A stretch of 64,000 bases of DNA. Origin: CALKYB01 sp964510575 (GTDB taxonomy: Bacteria > Bdellovibrionota_C > UBA2361 > SZUA-149 > CALKYB01). Of this stretch, positions 9,390 through 16,576 are shown one piece after another; position 1 is the stretch's first letter, and the number at the start of each line of letters is the position of its first letter. Under the pieces are notes generated by a model that was not told where the DNA came from, did not search any database, and saw only the letters and a list, made by a program, of their open reading frames with translations. The stretch lies in the NCBI GenBank assembly GCA_964510575.1, contig CAZECN010000008.1, forward strand, positions 1 through 64,000, written 5' to 3'. The translations under genes and the position numbers were made by a program.

Positions 9390-9727
9390 TGCTATTTTTT
9401 TGTAATACGTTGACTGGGGTTGCTGCTGTTCTTGGCTCACTACTTACTTTATTTTACTGGATCTTGATCATCTATTTTGTGGCTTCTTGGTTTAGCCCTG
9501 ACCCAAACAACACGATCTATCGAATTATCAAGGACTTGTCAGAGGCCGTGATAGCTCCGATGAGAAAATATGTTAAGCCGATGGGGATGTTTGATATGGC
9601 CTCTCTTGCCACTTTGTTCCTTCTAGTTCTTCTCCAGTATGCTGTGGTGAACACTCTGCAAGGCTATGGCCAAAGCTGTAGTTTTGAAGCAACCAGAACT
9701 ACTGTTTCCGAGAGTCTTGACCACTAG
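9389..9727 (+). CDS. yggT: YggT family membrane protein
   Basis: A 112-residue protein with two hydrophobic blocks (about 9-35 and 78-95) joined by a hydrophilic SWFSPDPNNTIYRIIKDLSEAVIAPMRKYVKP region, the conserved YggT core. Members are inner-membrane proteins linked to osmotic tolerance and envelope or chloroplast-division functions (YlmG in Gram-positives). The GTG start overlaps the proC stop by one base. Confidence 0.9.
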   Translation: MLFFCNTLTGVAAVLGSLLTLFYWILIIYFVASWFSPDPNNTIYRIIKDLSEAVIAPMRKYVKPMGMFDMASLATLFLLVLLQYAVVNTLQGYGQSCSFEATRTTVSESLDH

Positions 9728-9769
9728 GACTGTAGTGCTATTCTTCGCCGCCTAGGAGGAAGATATTGT

Positions 9770-10153
9770 ATGCCTATTTATGAATACGCCTGTGGAGCTT
9801 GTGGTCACCAGTTTGAGTTGACCCAGAGAATAACTGAAGATGCTATTTCGGAATGCCCTGAGTGCGGTAAGCCCGAGGCGAAAAGGTTGATCTCAGCAAC
9901 TGCATTTCATTTAAAAGGTAGTGGTTGGTATAAAACTGACTACGGTAGTTCGGGAGGCTCTAACGGGACCTCTGCCCCTTCTAAGACAGACTCCTCAAAT
10001 AAAACCCCGGCAAAGGCTGATACTAAGGCTTCAGAAAAGAAAGCTGCTGGAGACAAGGCAAGTAAAGAAAAATCTTCGACTGCTAAGACTTCTGGGAGCG
10101 ACTCCAAGCCAACTTTTACTGGTAAAAAGAAGCAGTCTGGTAAGAAAAGCTAA
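9770..10153 (+). CDS. FmdB-type zinc-ribbon protein with low-complexity tail
   Basis: The first 60 residues are the FmdB/CxxC_CxxC_SSSS zinc-ribbon domain: MPIYEYACGACGHQFEL, a second CxxC (ECPECG) and the downstream SATAFHLKGSGWYKTDY. The remaining half is a Lys/Ser/Ala/Thr-rich tail of low complexity, as is common in this family. Function is unknown; a regulatory or RNA-binding role has been suggested for relatives. A strong ribosome site (AGGAGGAAG) precedes ATG 9770. Confidence 0.85.
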   Translation: MPIYEYACGACGHQFELTQRITEDAISECPECGKPEAKRLISATAFHLKGSGWYKTDYGSSGGSNGTSAPSKTDSSNKTPAKADTKASEKKAAGDKASKEKSSTAKTSGSDSKPTFTGKKKQSGKKS

Positions 10154-10170
10154 TAGCTTCGTTTAGCAGT

Positions 10171-10248
10171 CCTTAAGGATATATTCTTTATTCGAATAGA
10201 TTGTATTAAAACTATTCATTTTACTTAAGAATAGACTTGTTCGAATAT
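10171..10248. promoter_or_regulatory. paired TTCGAA palindromes upstream of the TSUP gene
   Basis: A perfect 10-bp palindrome TATTCGAATA lies at 10189-10198 and a second TTCGAA with a half-matching flank (TGTTCGAATA, from 10238) lies 49 bp further on. Between them CTATTC (10212-10217) can pair with GAATAG (10229-10234), and CCTTAAGG at 10171-10178 is also palindromic. Two similar sites in a short promoter region suggest a dimeric regulator controlling the exporter gene at 10284. No regulator gene is adjacent, so this is inference. Confidence 0.35.
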
Positions 10249-10283
10249 CCTCCTAGTTGATTTACAAAGGAAGGATATTAACC

Positions 10284-11015
10284 ATGGCAGAAGCCGCCCT
10301 AGCGATTGTTTTGTTTCTCTCCTCGATTCTATCGGGGGCGACCGCTATTGCTGGCGGAACTATTGCAATTGGAGCTCTTTACCTAATTTACCCTTTGCCT
10401 GAAGCATTGGTTATTCATGGTCTGCTATATATTGCCATAAATATTTATCGAATCTATCTTTTTTTCGACGATCTTAACTGGAAGCTTTTCTTCCATTTTG
10501 CAGGGGCTGCGGTGCTTGTGTACTACCCAGTGTCTCTTTTAGAGTTTGTTCCTGATAAGAGAACAAGTTTTGTAGTTATCGGTGTGGCTAGTATTTTAAT
10601 TGGTCTTTTTAAGCTTGGACCGTGCATTGACCCTGACAAAAATATTCACACTTGGCTTTCAGGTGCCCTGGTCCCGGTGTTTACCATCTTTTTTGGAGTT
10701 CATGCTCCGGTAATGGATGTTTACTTTGCCAGAGCTAAGATCTCTAAAGAATCAGTAATGAGCACAAAAAGCATTATTGCGATGAGTGGTCATATCATGA
10801 AAGTGATTTACTTTTATCCGCTGACGAACATGGCTTTGAATATTTCACCATCCTGGAAAAGCTGGGTTGTCGTGTTGGCTTTAATTAGTCTAGCAGGGAT
10901 TTTCGTTGGTAAGCTGATGGTTGGTCGGATGAGTGACAAAATGTTCAAGACCGCTGGAAACGCTCTAATTGCTTTTTGCGGAGTTGTATACCTAGTCAGG
11001 GGACTCGCTTATTAG
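10284..11015 (+). CDS. TSUP (TauE/SafE) family membrane permease
   Basis: The 243-residue protein is almost entirely hydrophobic with about eight membrane segments. It shows the SGATAIAGGTIAIGALYLIYP and HAPVMDVYFARAKISKESVMSTKSIIAMSGHIMK repeats characteristic of the TSUP/DUF81 family, which exports sulfite, sulfonates or other organic anions. I chose ATG 10284 rather than the upstream TTG at 10257 because AAGGAAGG sits about 10 bp before it and the hydrophobic domain starts immediately after. Substrate is unknown. It converges on the dehydrogenase-like gene across hairpin-rich DNA. Confidence 0.8.
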   Translation: MAEAALAIVLFLSSILSGATAIAGGTIAIGALYLIYPLPEALVIHGLLYIAINIYRIYLFFDDLNWKLFFHFAGAAVLVYYPVSLLEFVPDKRTSFVVIGVASILIGLFKLGPCIDPDKNIHTWLSGALVPVFTIFFGVHAPVMDVYFARAKISKESVMSTKSIIAMSGHIMKVIYFYPLTNMALNISPSWKSWVVVLALISLAGIFVGKLMVGRMSDKMFKTAGNALIAFCGVVYLVRGLAY

Positions 11016-11020
11016 AAAAA

Positions 11021-11122
11021 TCACGGTGAGTGCAAATTTTTTAACCTCCAATTATAAACCACCGTGAATTTTAAGAGCCTGATATTGGGGATTTCAATGA
11101 AAGTTCTAGAAATCCCCAATAT
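11021..11122. repeat. two strong hairpins in the convergent intergenic region
   Basis: TCACGGTG (11021-11028) pairs with CACCGTGA (11060-11067); this stem is flanked by AAAA and TTTT, so it could terminate both converging genes, though its 31-nt loop is large. Next, ATATTGGGGATTTC (11082-11095) pairs perfectly over 14 bp with GAAATCCCCAATAT (11109-11122) around a 13-nt loop, without a T run. They lie directly next to hairpin copy C of the repeat family. Confidence 0.55.
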
Positions 11123-11126
11123 ATAA

Positions 11127-11175
11127 TGAAACCACTTTAAATTTAGTATTTGGCTAAAGCTTCAATGAGGTTTCA
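11127..11175 (-). repeat. hairpin repeat copy C (short form)
   Basis: Read on the minus strand, TGAAACC is followed by a 35-nt loop and GGTTTCA. Anchored on the stem, stem plus loop match the large hairpin of copy A (33137-33185) at 39 of 49 positions, including GCCAAA and AAATTTA blocks and the spacing of five bases between AAATTT and the 3' arm. The outer stem is interrupted by mismatches. It begins 8 bp after the stop of the minus-strand dehydrogenase-like gene. The TTGAAATTT motif of the first hairpin in copies A and B occurs just before it, overlapping that stop codon, but no first-hairpin stem is present. Confidence 0.65.
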
Positions 11176-11182
11176 GTAAATT

Positions 11183-12433
11183 TCAAGCAGCCACGAAGAT
11201 ATTAGGCTCGTCTTGGCTTGGAACAAGACTCCAACCTTCCTCAAGAAACTCGTGTGTAACCCAACCGAGACTAGGTATTGAAACTCGGCCATTATATGGA
11301 CAGTTTTGACTCGGTTCTAAACCCAGCTTCTTTAAAAAGGTTTCCTTGTCGATTCCATTTGCAATGGCAAGAAGACAGTAGCTTTGTAGGCTTAGAGTCT
11401 TAACCGTATCTTCACTTAGGTGAAGAGAATGGGCAGTGACAACAGAGTCTGGTGAGTCGTTAAGAACATTTTCAAATATTCTGTAACTAGTCTCCGTTAA
11501 AGGCTCAGATCTTGCAACGTCGATTATAAACCGCAGTTTCTTAGCATAGTGCTCTAAGTAATGTTCAATAACCATCGGCCCCCGAGCTACAGAAGCTAGT
11601 ATTGCATCTTGCTTCATTCTGTTCAGGAATTCATCATCCACCAGTCTCAGGGTGTCATCGGTAAGCTGAGTGGCGAGCAGTACGGCATCTGCTTCGGGAA
11701 GTTTTTCGAGCAATACCTTCTTCCCCGCATCTCTATAACTGCCCCATACACTATAAAACTCGACTGTTCCCCCCAAGGCTTCAATCTCTTTTGCCAAGTG
11801 GGCACCAAAGGTTCTAGGTCTAGCGGAGCCGACAACTACAAAAACTTTACCGTCGAAGCAGTTCTTAGGAAGAGGCTTTTTTAGAGCAGCTTGTAGAGCT
11901 TCTGAGGGCAGTCCGGCTGTCCAATCTTTTTTCCATTTCTCTAAATAAGAAAGTTGGCGAAAGATCTGGCAAGCAGAGCCCTGTTTGATGGAAGTGCCTG
12001 AAAAAATCTCGTGCATAAGCGGCATCAGATTTTTAGCCACTTCTTGAGTAGTAATATCAGGACAGTTCCCCAGAAAGAAACCATTCTCCCGAGCTAAATC
12101 CAAAATATCAGGAGAGCCGGCGTAGCCAGATGCTTGATAGACCAGAGCCAGTTTATGCCCATCAAGTCTCAAGCTTGAAAATAACTGACTGATCGAATCA
12201 GGGCATCCGAAACTTGACTTGTTAGCCAATAGGCTAATCGTCTGATTATGCCCTAGACTCTGTGTGGTTTCCCCCAGAGTTCTTCTGAGAGAATAAGGAA
12301 CTTTAAGCTTACCGTTCCTTGCTCTGCCTAATCGGCGAAGTCCAAGAGTTTGTAAATCTTGTGTCGTTTCTTCAAAATCAGTCGGAAAACAGTCGGTTAC
12401 GTATAAATAATTAGGGCTTGTAGATTCGTTCAT
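11183..12433 (-). CDS. D-2-hydroxyacid dehydrogenase-like protein
   Basis: The second half (about 195-370) matches the NAD-binding domain of D-isomer-specific 2-hydroxyacid dehydrogenases: VVVGSARPRTFG in place of the usual GxGxxG turn, LPEADAVLLATQLTDDTLRLVDDEFLNRMK, SVARGPMV with the substrate arginine, and IIDVARSEPL followed by TAHS. The first 190 residues loosely resemble the catalytic domain. I chose ATG 12433 (416 residues) because AGGAGG lies just upstream; a further 29-residue extension has no support. The altered nucleotide loop makes the cofactor uncertain. Substrate is unknown; it is not a clear SerA or PdxB. Confidence 0.7.
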   Translation of the reverse strand: MNESTSPNYLYVTDCFPTDFEETTQDLQTLGLRRLGRARNGKLKVPYSLRRTLGETTQSLGHNQTISLLANKSSFGCPDSISQLFSSLRLDGHKLALVYQASGYAGSPDILDLARENGFFLGNCPDITTQEVAKNLMPLMHEIFSGTSIKQGSACQIFRQLSYLEKWKKDWTAGLPSEALQAALKKPLPKNCFDGKVFVVVGSARPRTFGAHLAKEIEALGGTVEFYSVWGSYRDAGKKVLLEKLPEADAVLLATQLTDDTLRLVDDEFLNRMKQDAILASVARGPMVIEHYLEHYAKKLRFIIDVARSEPLTETSYRIFENVLNDSPDSVVTAHSLHLSEDTVKTLSLQSYCLLAIANGIDKETFLKKLGLEPSQNCPYNGRVSIPSLGWVTHEFLEEGWSLVPSQDEPNIFVAA

Positions 12434-12722
12434 AAAACCTCCTAGTAAAAAAGTTATGGCGATAATACGCCAAGTATTTGCACACACCGTGCCTGCAAAG
12501 ACTTCTAGCTTGAAAGTCATTAAGAAATCTGAACAGGCATGTATGGTTTTGAAACTACTGGAAAAAACTAAGGAAAGAGCAAGATAGGGCTTAGTCCTCA
12601 GTTAGAAAAAGCCCTTAATAAGTAGTTAGAGTGTAACTGATTTTCTGAAAGTTTTCTAATCGAGTGGCTCAAAAGTCCTGGATGAAAACCCTGTATTACT
12701 AGGCTAATGGACCAATGGAGCC

Positions 12723-13256
12723 TCAATGATTAATGTTTTCTTCCTTGTGAGGGATCTTGCGAATCGTTGTAGTATCGTATCCCTCTGTTTTGAGAAATTC
12801 TACGTGGCTAAGAAAATCTTCCTCAGGAATTGAAGGTTGTCTGGCCATGATCCAAAAGTAGTCTCGTTTTTGGCGGCCAATTATCGTTTGAGAATAGCTT
12901 GGGTTTAGTTTTAAAATTCGGTAATCAGCCTTAAAAGGCCAGATAAACTGCATTTGCCATATCGCGTTCGAAGGATGCTCCGTTACAAAAGCAGTAGGGT
13001 TGTAACTTTCAACAGGAGCGTCATGGCTTTCTTGTCTGAAGCTATAAGTTGTCAAAACCTTATTGTCTTCGCCACGCTGATAGACTTCAGTGGCATCATA
13101 AGTGTCATTTTCGAAAAAACTAGGCACACTTGCTATTACGTACCACTTGCCCATGAAACGATCGATATCTACGTTCTCTGCAATTTGAATCGGAGGGCTT
13201 GATGAGCATGAGCTGAAGCTTAACAGTTGGAGAACAACTGTAAATTTTATAAGCAT
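12723..13256 (-). CDS. blc: outer-membrane lipocalin lipoprotein (Blc-like)
   Basis: Bacterial lipocalins bind lipids or lysophospholipids at the outer membrane. I start at ATG 13256 (177 residues), which gives a lipoprotein signal peptide ending in the lipobox-like LSFSSC. The lipocalin signature VDIDRFMGKWYVIASVP follows, then ATEVYQRGEDNKV, WPFKADYRILKLNPSYSQTIIGRQKRDYFWIMARQPSI and a C-terminal helix, all in Blc order. A longer open frame to 13361 overlaps recO and would bury the signal. It lies 22 bp after recO on the same strand; no strong ribosome site is visible, so it may be coupled. Confidence 0.88.
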   Translation of the reverse strand: MLIKFTVVLQLLSFSSCSSSPPIQIAENVDIDRFMGKWYVIASVPSFFENDTYDATEVYQRGEDNKVLTTYSFRQESHDAPVESYNPTAFVTEHPSNAIWQMQFIWPFKADYRILKLNPSYSQTIIGRQKRDYFWIMARQPSIPEEDFLSHVEFLKTEGYDTTTIRKIPHKEENINH

Positions 13257-13278
13257 GTTTTGGTTTTTGAGTTGCAAT

Positions 13279-13965
13279 TTACTTACCTTCTTGAGGACTG
13301 GTAGCAGTAAACTTTTGTAGACGAGAGAGCACTTCTTCTCCGGTTCTAAGTTCCCAGCCATCGATTCCTTGAACAGTTTCTACTAGTAGTACTAATCCGT
13401 CTCTGATTAGCTCTTTGCTTTCAGGAACAAAAGCGACTCTTCTCTCTAGCATTTCTTTAAACCATCTAGCTTCAATAGAATTTTCGTCACTGACCTCAGA
13501 TAGCAAATCGTAGCCTGAGATTCTAAGCAATTGAACCAGAAAGAATATAAGGCAGACGTAACGCTTACTGTCTGATTCTACCTGATTCAAGTTTTTAAGA
13601 CATAGGTAGAGCGGTTTGAATAAGTCTGAGCCGTGACTGTCACCTTCCCTCGCAAAAATATCAGCAGTCTCTAGAGCAAGAGAACCTAAGGTGAAGCATA
13701 AAAGCTGTTCTCGGAGATTGAGCCAAATTTCTCCTCGTTCCACCTGACCTAAAATAGCAAGTCCTCCAGCAGACCTCGCTTCAATAATACTAAACACTCC
13801 GTTGTCAAAAACATCCAGGCCACCGGAGAATCTTTTTTTACTGTTCCTTGCGCCTCTGGCAACAACTGCAATTTTTCCAGAGTCTTTGGTTAGTATTTTT
13901 AGAATCAGGTCTGAGCCCCTGCCTTCGGAGCGTCTAAGCACTATACCTGGATGCTGAATTTCCAT
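13279..13965 (-). CDS. recO: DNA repair protein RecO
   Basis: RecO loads RecA on SSB-coated single-stranded DNA with RecR. The 228 residues begin with the OB-fold region (PGIVLRRSEGRGSDLILKILTKDSGKIAVVARGARNSKKRFSGGLDVFD), the clearest family match, followed by the helical C-terminal part. The zinc-finger cysteines of many RecO proteins are not visible, which occurs in some lineages. It lies 10 bp after mgtE on the minus strand, so the order mgtE-recO-lipocalin is probably one unit. Confidence 0.9.
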   Translation of the reverse strand: MEIQHPGIVLRRSEGRGSDLILKILTKDSGKIAVVARGARNSKKRFSGGLDVFDNGVFSIIEARSAGGLAILGQVERGEIWLNLREQLLCFTLGSLALETADIFAREGDSHGSDLFKPLYLCLKNLNQVESDSKRYVCLIFFLVQLLRISGYDLLSEVSDENSIEARWFKEMLERRVAFVPESKELIRDGLVLLVETVQGIDGWELRTGEEVLSRLQKFTATSPQEGK

Positions 13966-13975
13966 TTACGGTGCC

Positions 13976-15334
13976 TCAGATCAAAGCCGCTGAGGCAATC
14001 GAGAAATAAATCAGAATACTCAAAATATCAGTGCTAGTAGTTACCAATGGAGCGGAGGCTACCGCAGGGTCGAAACCAAGTTTTTGAAAGACGATTGGGA
14101 CCATAGATCCAATTGAGGCAGCTAAGGTCATAATGATAACTATAGAGACTGAGGTAACTAGGCAAAGACGGTAGTCAGCGAAAAGCAACCAACTAGTTAC
14201 AGCCAGCAGTAGTCCAAAAAACAAACCTAAGACTAAACTGGCCCTTAGTTCTTTTTGAAGGCGAGAAAATATTTTTAAACTGCTTAAGTCTCCAGTAGCC
14301 AAGCCTCTTACAGTAATAGTTGTTGCTTGAGAACCTACATTTCCACCCATGCCAAAAACTACAGGCATGAAAAAAGCGAGTGCCACCATTTGCTCAAGCT
14401 GGGTTTCAAACCTGCCAAGGATCAAGGCTCCCAGAACTCCCCCGACCCAGCTAGCCAGCAACCAAGGAAAACGACTTTTTACCGCTGTCATAACTGGGGC
14501 ACCAACAGTATCCTCATCTTCTGTTCCGGCAAGTTTTAAAAAGTCTTCTGTGTTTTCTTCTTCAATGACATCAACAACGTCATCAAGTGTGACAATTCCT
14601 AGAAGTCTAGAGTCTTCGCCTTCACATACAGGTATTGAACTAAAGTTATAGTCGGCAATTAAATGTGCTACTTCCTCCTGGTCTGTTTCTGGTCCAACCG
14701 AGATTACATTGCTGGACATGATATCACTGGCTTTGGTTTCACCATCCGCAGTTAGAATCTCTCTTAGTGAACAAAGTCCCAAAAGTTTGCACTGTTCTCC
14801 GGTTACATAGAAATAAGTAATGTCTGTGTCAGGGTCTATCTTTCCACTTTGAAGACCCGCTCTGACATTAGTAAGTATTTCGTTGCAGCTAGAGTCTTTG
14901 TCTATTTCAATGAAAAGGGGAGTCATGATTGCCCCAGCCATTTCCTGATCGTAAGACAGAAGAGACTTTAGTTCTTTAACCCTAGAACCGCTCAACCTCT
15001 TGAGCACAGCAACTTGTTGTCTGCGGTTTAAAAACCTGAGCATGTTGGCCGCATTGTCAGCTTCGAGTCTTCGAGCTACAGCTACTTTTCGTGTTTCATC
15101 AATGAGAGGCAGGGCATTTTCGACAAGCTGGTCGCTTCCATACTCGAAAATTGAAGTGAGCTGGTCTAAACCCTTTACATTTTTTAGTAGCTCAACTCGA
15201 TGCTCTGTTGGTGATGCTTCTATTAGTTCAACAAGCTCAACAGGGTGTAAAGTATCGAAGAAAGCTTCAAGCTTTGAGGCTTCTCCCGATTCAAGGAATT
15301 GCTGTGCTTCCAGCGCTAGAGACTCGCTTTTCAT
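13976..15334 (-). CDS. mgtE: magnesium transporter MgtE
   Basis: MgtE is a homodimeric Mg2+ channel gated by its cytosolic domains. The 452-residue protein has the N domain (about 1-130, helical HEAT-like), two CBS domains (about 135-255, with IMTPLFIEIDKDSS and MSSNVISVGPETDQEEVAHLI), a connecting helix and five membrane segments from about residue 285. The selectivity-region motif GMGGNVGSQATTITVRGLATGD is intact. It is divergent from grpE across about 200 bp that contains a CCATTTA/TAAATGG hairpin (about 15448-15465). No M-box riboswitch was recognised upstream. Confidence 0.93.
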   Translation of the reverse strand: MKSESLALEAQQFLESGEASKLEAFFDTLHPVELVELIEASPTEHRVELLKNVKGLDQLTSIFEYGSDQLVENALPLIDETRKVAVARRLEADNAANMLRFLNRRQQVAVLKRLSGSRVKELKSLLSYDQEMAGAIMTPLFIEIDKDSSCNEILTNVRAGLQSGKIDPDTDITYFYVTGEQCKLLGLCSLREILTADGETKASDIMSSNVISVGPETDQEEVAHLIADYNFSSIPVCEGEDSRLLGIVTLDDVVDVIEEENTEDFLKLAGTEDEDTVGAPVMTAVKSRFPWLLASWVGGVLGALILGRFETQLEQMVALAFFMPVVFGMGGNVGSQATTITVRGLATGDLSSLKIFSRLQKELRASLVLGLFFGLLLAVTSWLLFADYRLCLVTSVSIVIIMTLAASIGSMVPIVFQKLGFDPAVASAPLVTTSTDILSILIYFSIASAALI

Positions 15335-15537
15335 CTGGCTGATTAAATTCCCTAATTCCTATATTAAATGGGATACACTTTTACTGACCTTTATCATGGC
15401 AAGGTATATTTGCGGAATTTAAATCAAGTTTTCAAAAATTAACTGCCATTTATTGGTAAATGGGGAATGGCTAAAATTGGTCAATTATGGGATATCTGAT
15501 TTTAGGTTTGGAATAGGAGCCAAGCTAATATTTTTAC

Positions 15538-16296
15538 ATGAAACTGGGTGCAAACTTGAGTAAACGGAAATTTAAACGAAAAATTAAAGTTGATGAAAGT
15601 GCCCCAGAGGAAACACCAATAGAAGGTGATGATTTGAAAGCGGACGAAATTCAGCAAGATGCCAAGGATGGAGCGAAAGCCTCAGCTTCTTCAGAGTTTA
15701 AAGAGGGGAAGGGGCAGTCTGGAAACCAGACAGTAAAGGACATCGAATTAGAGTCAGAAGAAGTGGTCGACTCGCCTGAAGGTGATAAGGATGAGCTTGC
15801 TGTTGCCAAGCGCGAAGGTGCAGAAAACCTCGATAAGTTCCTTAGAACTGCAGCTGAGCTTGAAAATATCAAGAAGCGAAATATTAAGGAGAGGCAGGAG
15901 CTTATTAAATATGCCGGAGAGAATCTTGCTAGGGATATGCTGGATGTGGCTGATGGGCTTGAGCTCGCCTTAAACCAAGAGAACAAGGGCTCTCTGGAAG
16001 AGTTCGTTAAAGGTGTTGAGTTGATTCGTACCCAGCTTCAAAGTGTTTTAGAGAGACATCAAATTAAAGCTGAGAGTCTGCTTGGAAAAGACTTCCAGCC
16101 TGAAAAAGCGGAAGCTCTAGCCACCATTCCAACTGAAGGGAAAAAGGTTGGAAAGATTCTAGAGGAGTTTAAAAAAGCCTACCATTTTAAAGATAAGCTA
16201 CTTCGACCAGCTCAGGTGGTTGTGGGTAAAGAGGCTGAGAAGGAAGAAAAGGCCTCTGAGGACAAAGATTCGGCTGAGAAGGATAAAGAAGAGTAA
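15538..16296 (+). CDS. grpE: DnaK nucleotide exchange factor GrpE
   Basis: GrpE releases ADP from DnaK. Of 252 residues, the first 85 or so are charged and acidic (a low-complexity extension), then comes the coiled-coil dimer region with the family motif FLRTAAELENIKKRNIKERQELIKYA, and the beta-wing head, which ends LRPAQVVVGK. The C-terminal tail is again Lys/Glu/Asp-rich. It starts at ATG 15538. It precedes dnaK by 280 bp, so each may have its own promoter. No CIRCE-like operator or hrcA gene is visible. Confidence 0.92.
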   Translation: MKLGANLSKRKFKRKIKVDESAPEETPIEGDDLKADEIQQDAKDGAKASASSEFKEGKGQSGNQTVKDIELESEEVVDSPEGDKDELAVAKREGAENLDKFLRTAAELENIKKRNIKERQELIKYAGENLARDMLDVADGLELALNQENKGSLEEFVKGVELIRTQLQSVLERHQIKAESLLGKDFQPEKAEALATIPTEGKKVGKILEEFKKAYHFKDKLLRPAQVVVGKEAEKEEKASEDKDSAEKDKEE

Positions 16297-16576
16297 AAAG
16301 GAGTGCGTATAACTCTTTTAGCCTTCAAATAGCTCTAAGAAAAAAAAATCTTCATAGCCCTTGCAGTGATCTAATATCGTGATTATTGCTAGCTAGAGTA
16401 ATCTAAGAATTACGAATAATGGAAGCTGGCCGTTCGGCTAGATGGCTAGATAAGTAGTCGAAATTCCAGAGTATTTAGTAAGTTTCAGATTCTGAGAGTC
16501 GGGTTTTAAGGACCCTGAAAATGGCTTTCTTGTATTTATAACCAATTTAATTGAGTAACTTAACGGCGAGGTAACG

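Noticed and set aside
15335..15537. CIRCE or heat-shock operator upstream of grpE
   Set aside because: No TTAGCACTC-N9-GAGTGCTAA-like repeat was found; only a short CCATTTA/TAAATGG hairpin is present.
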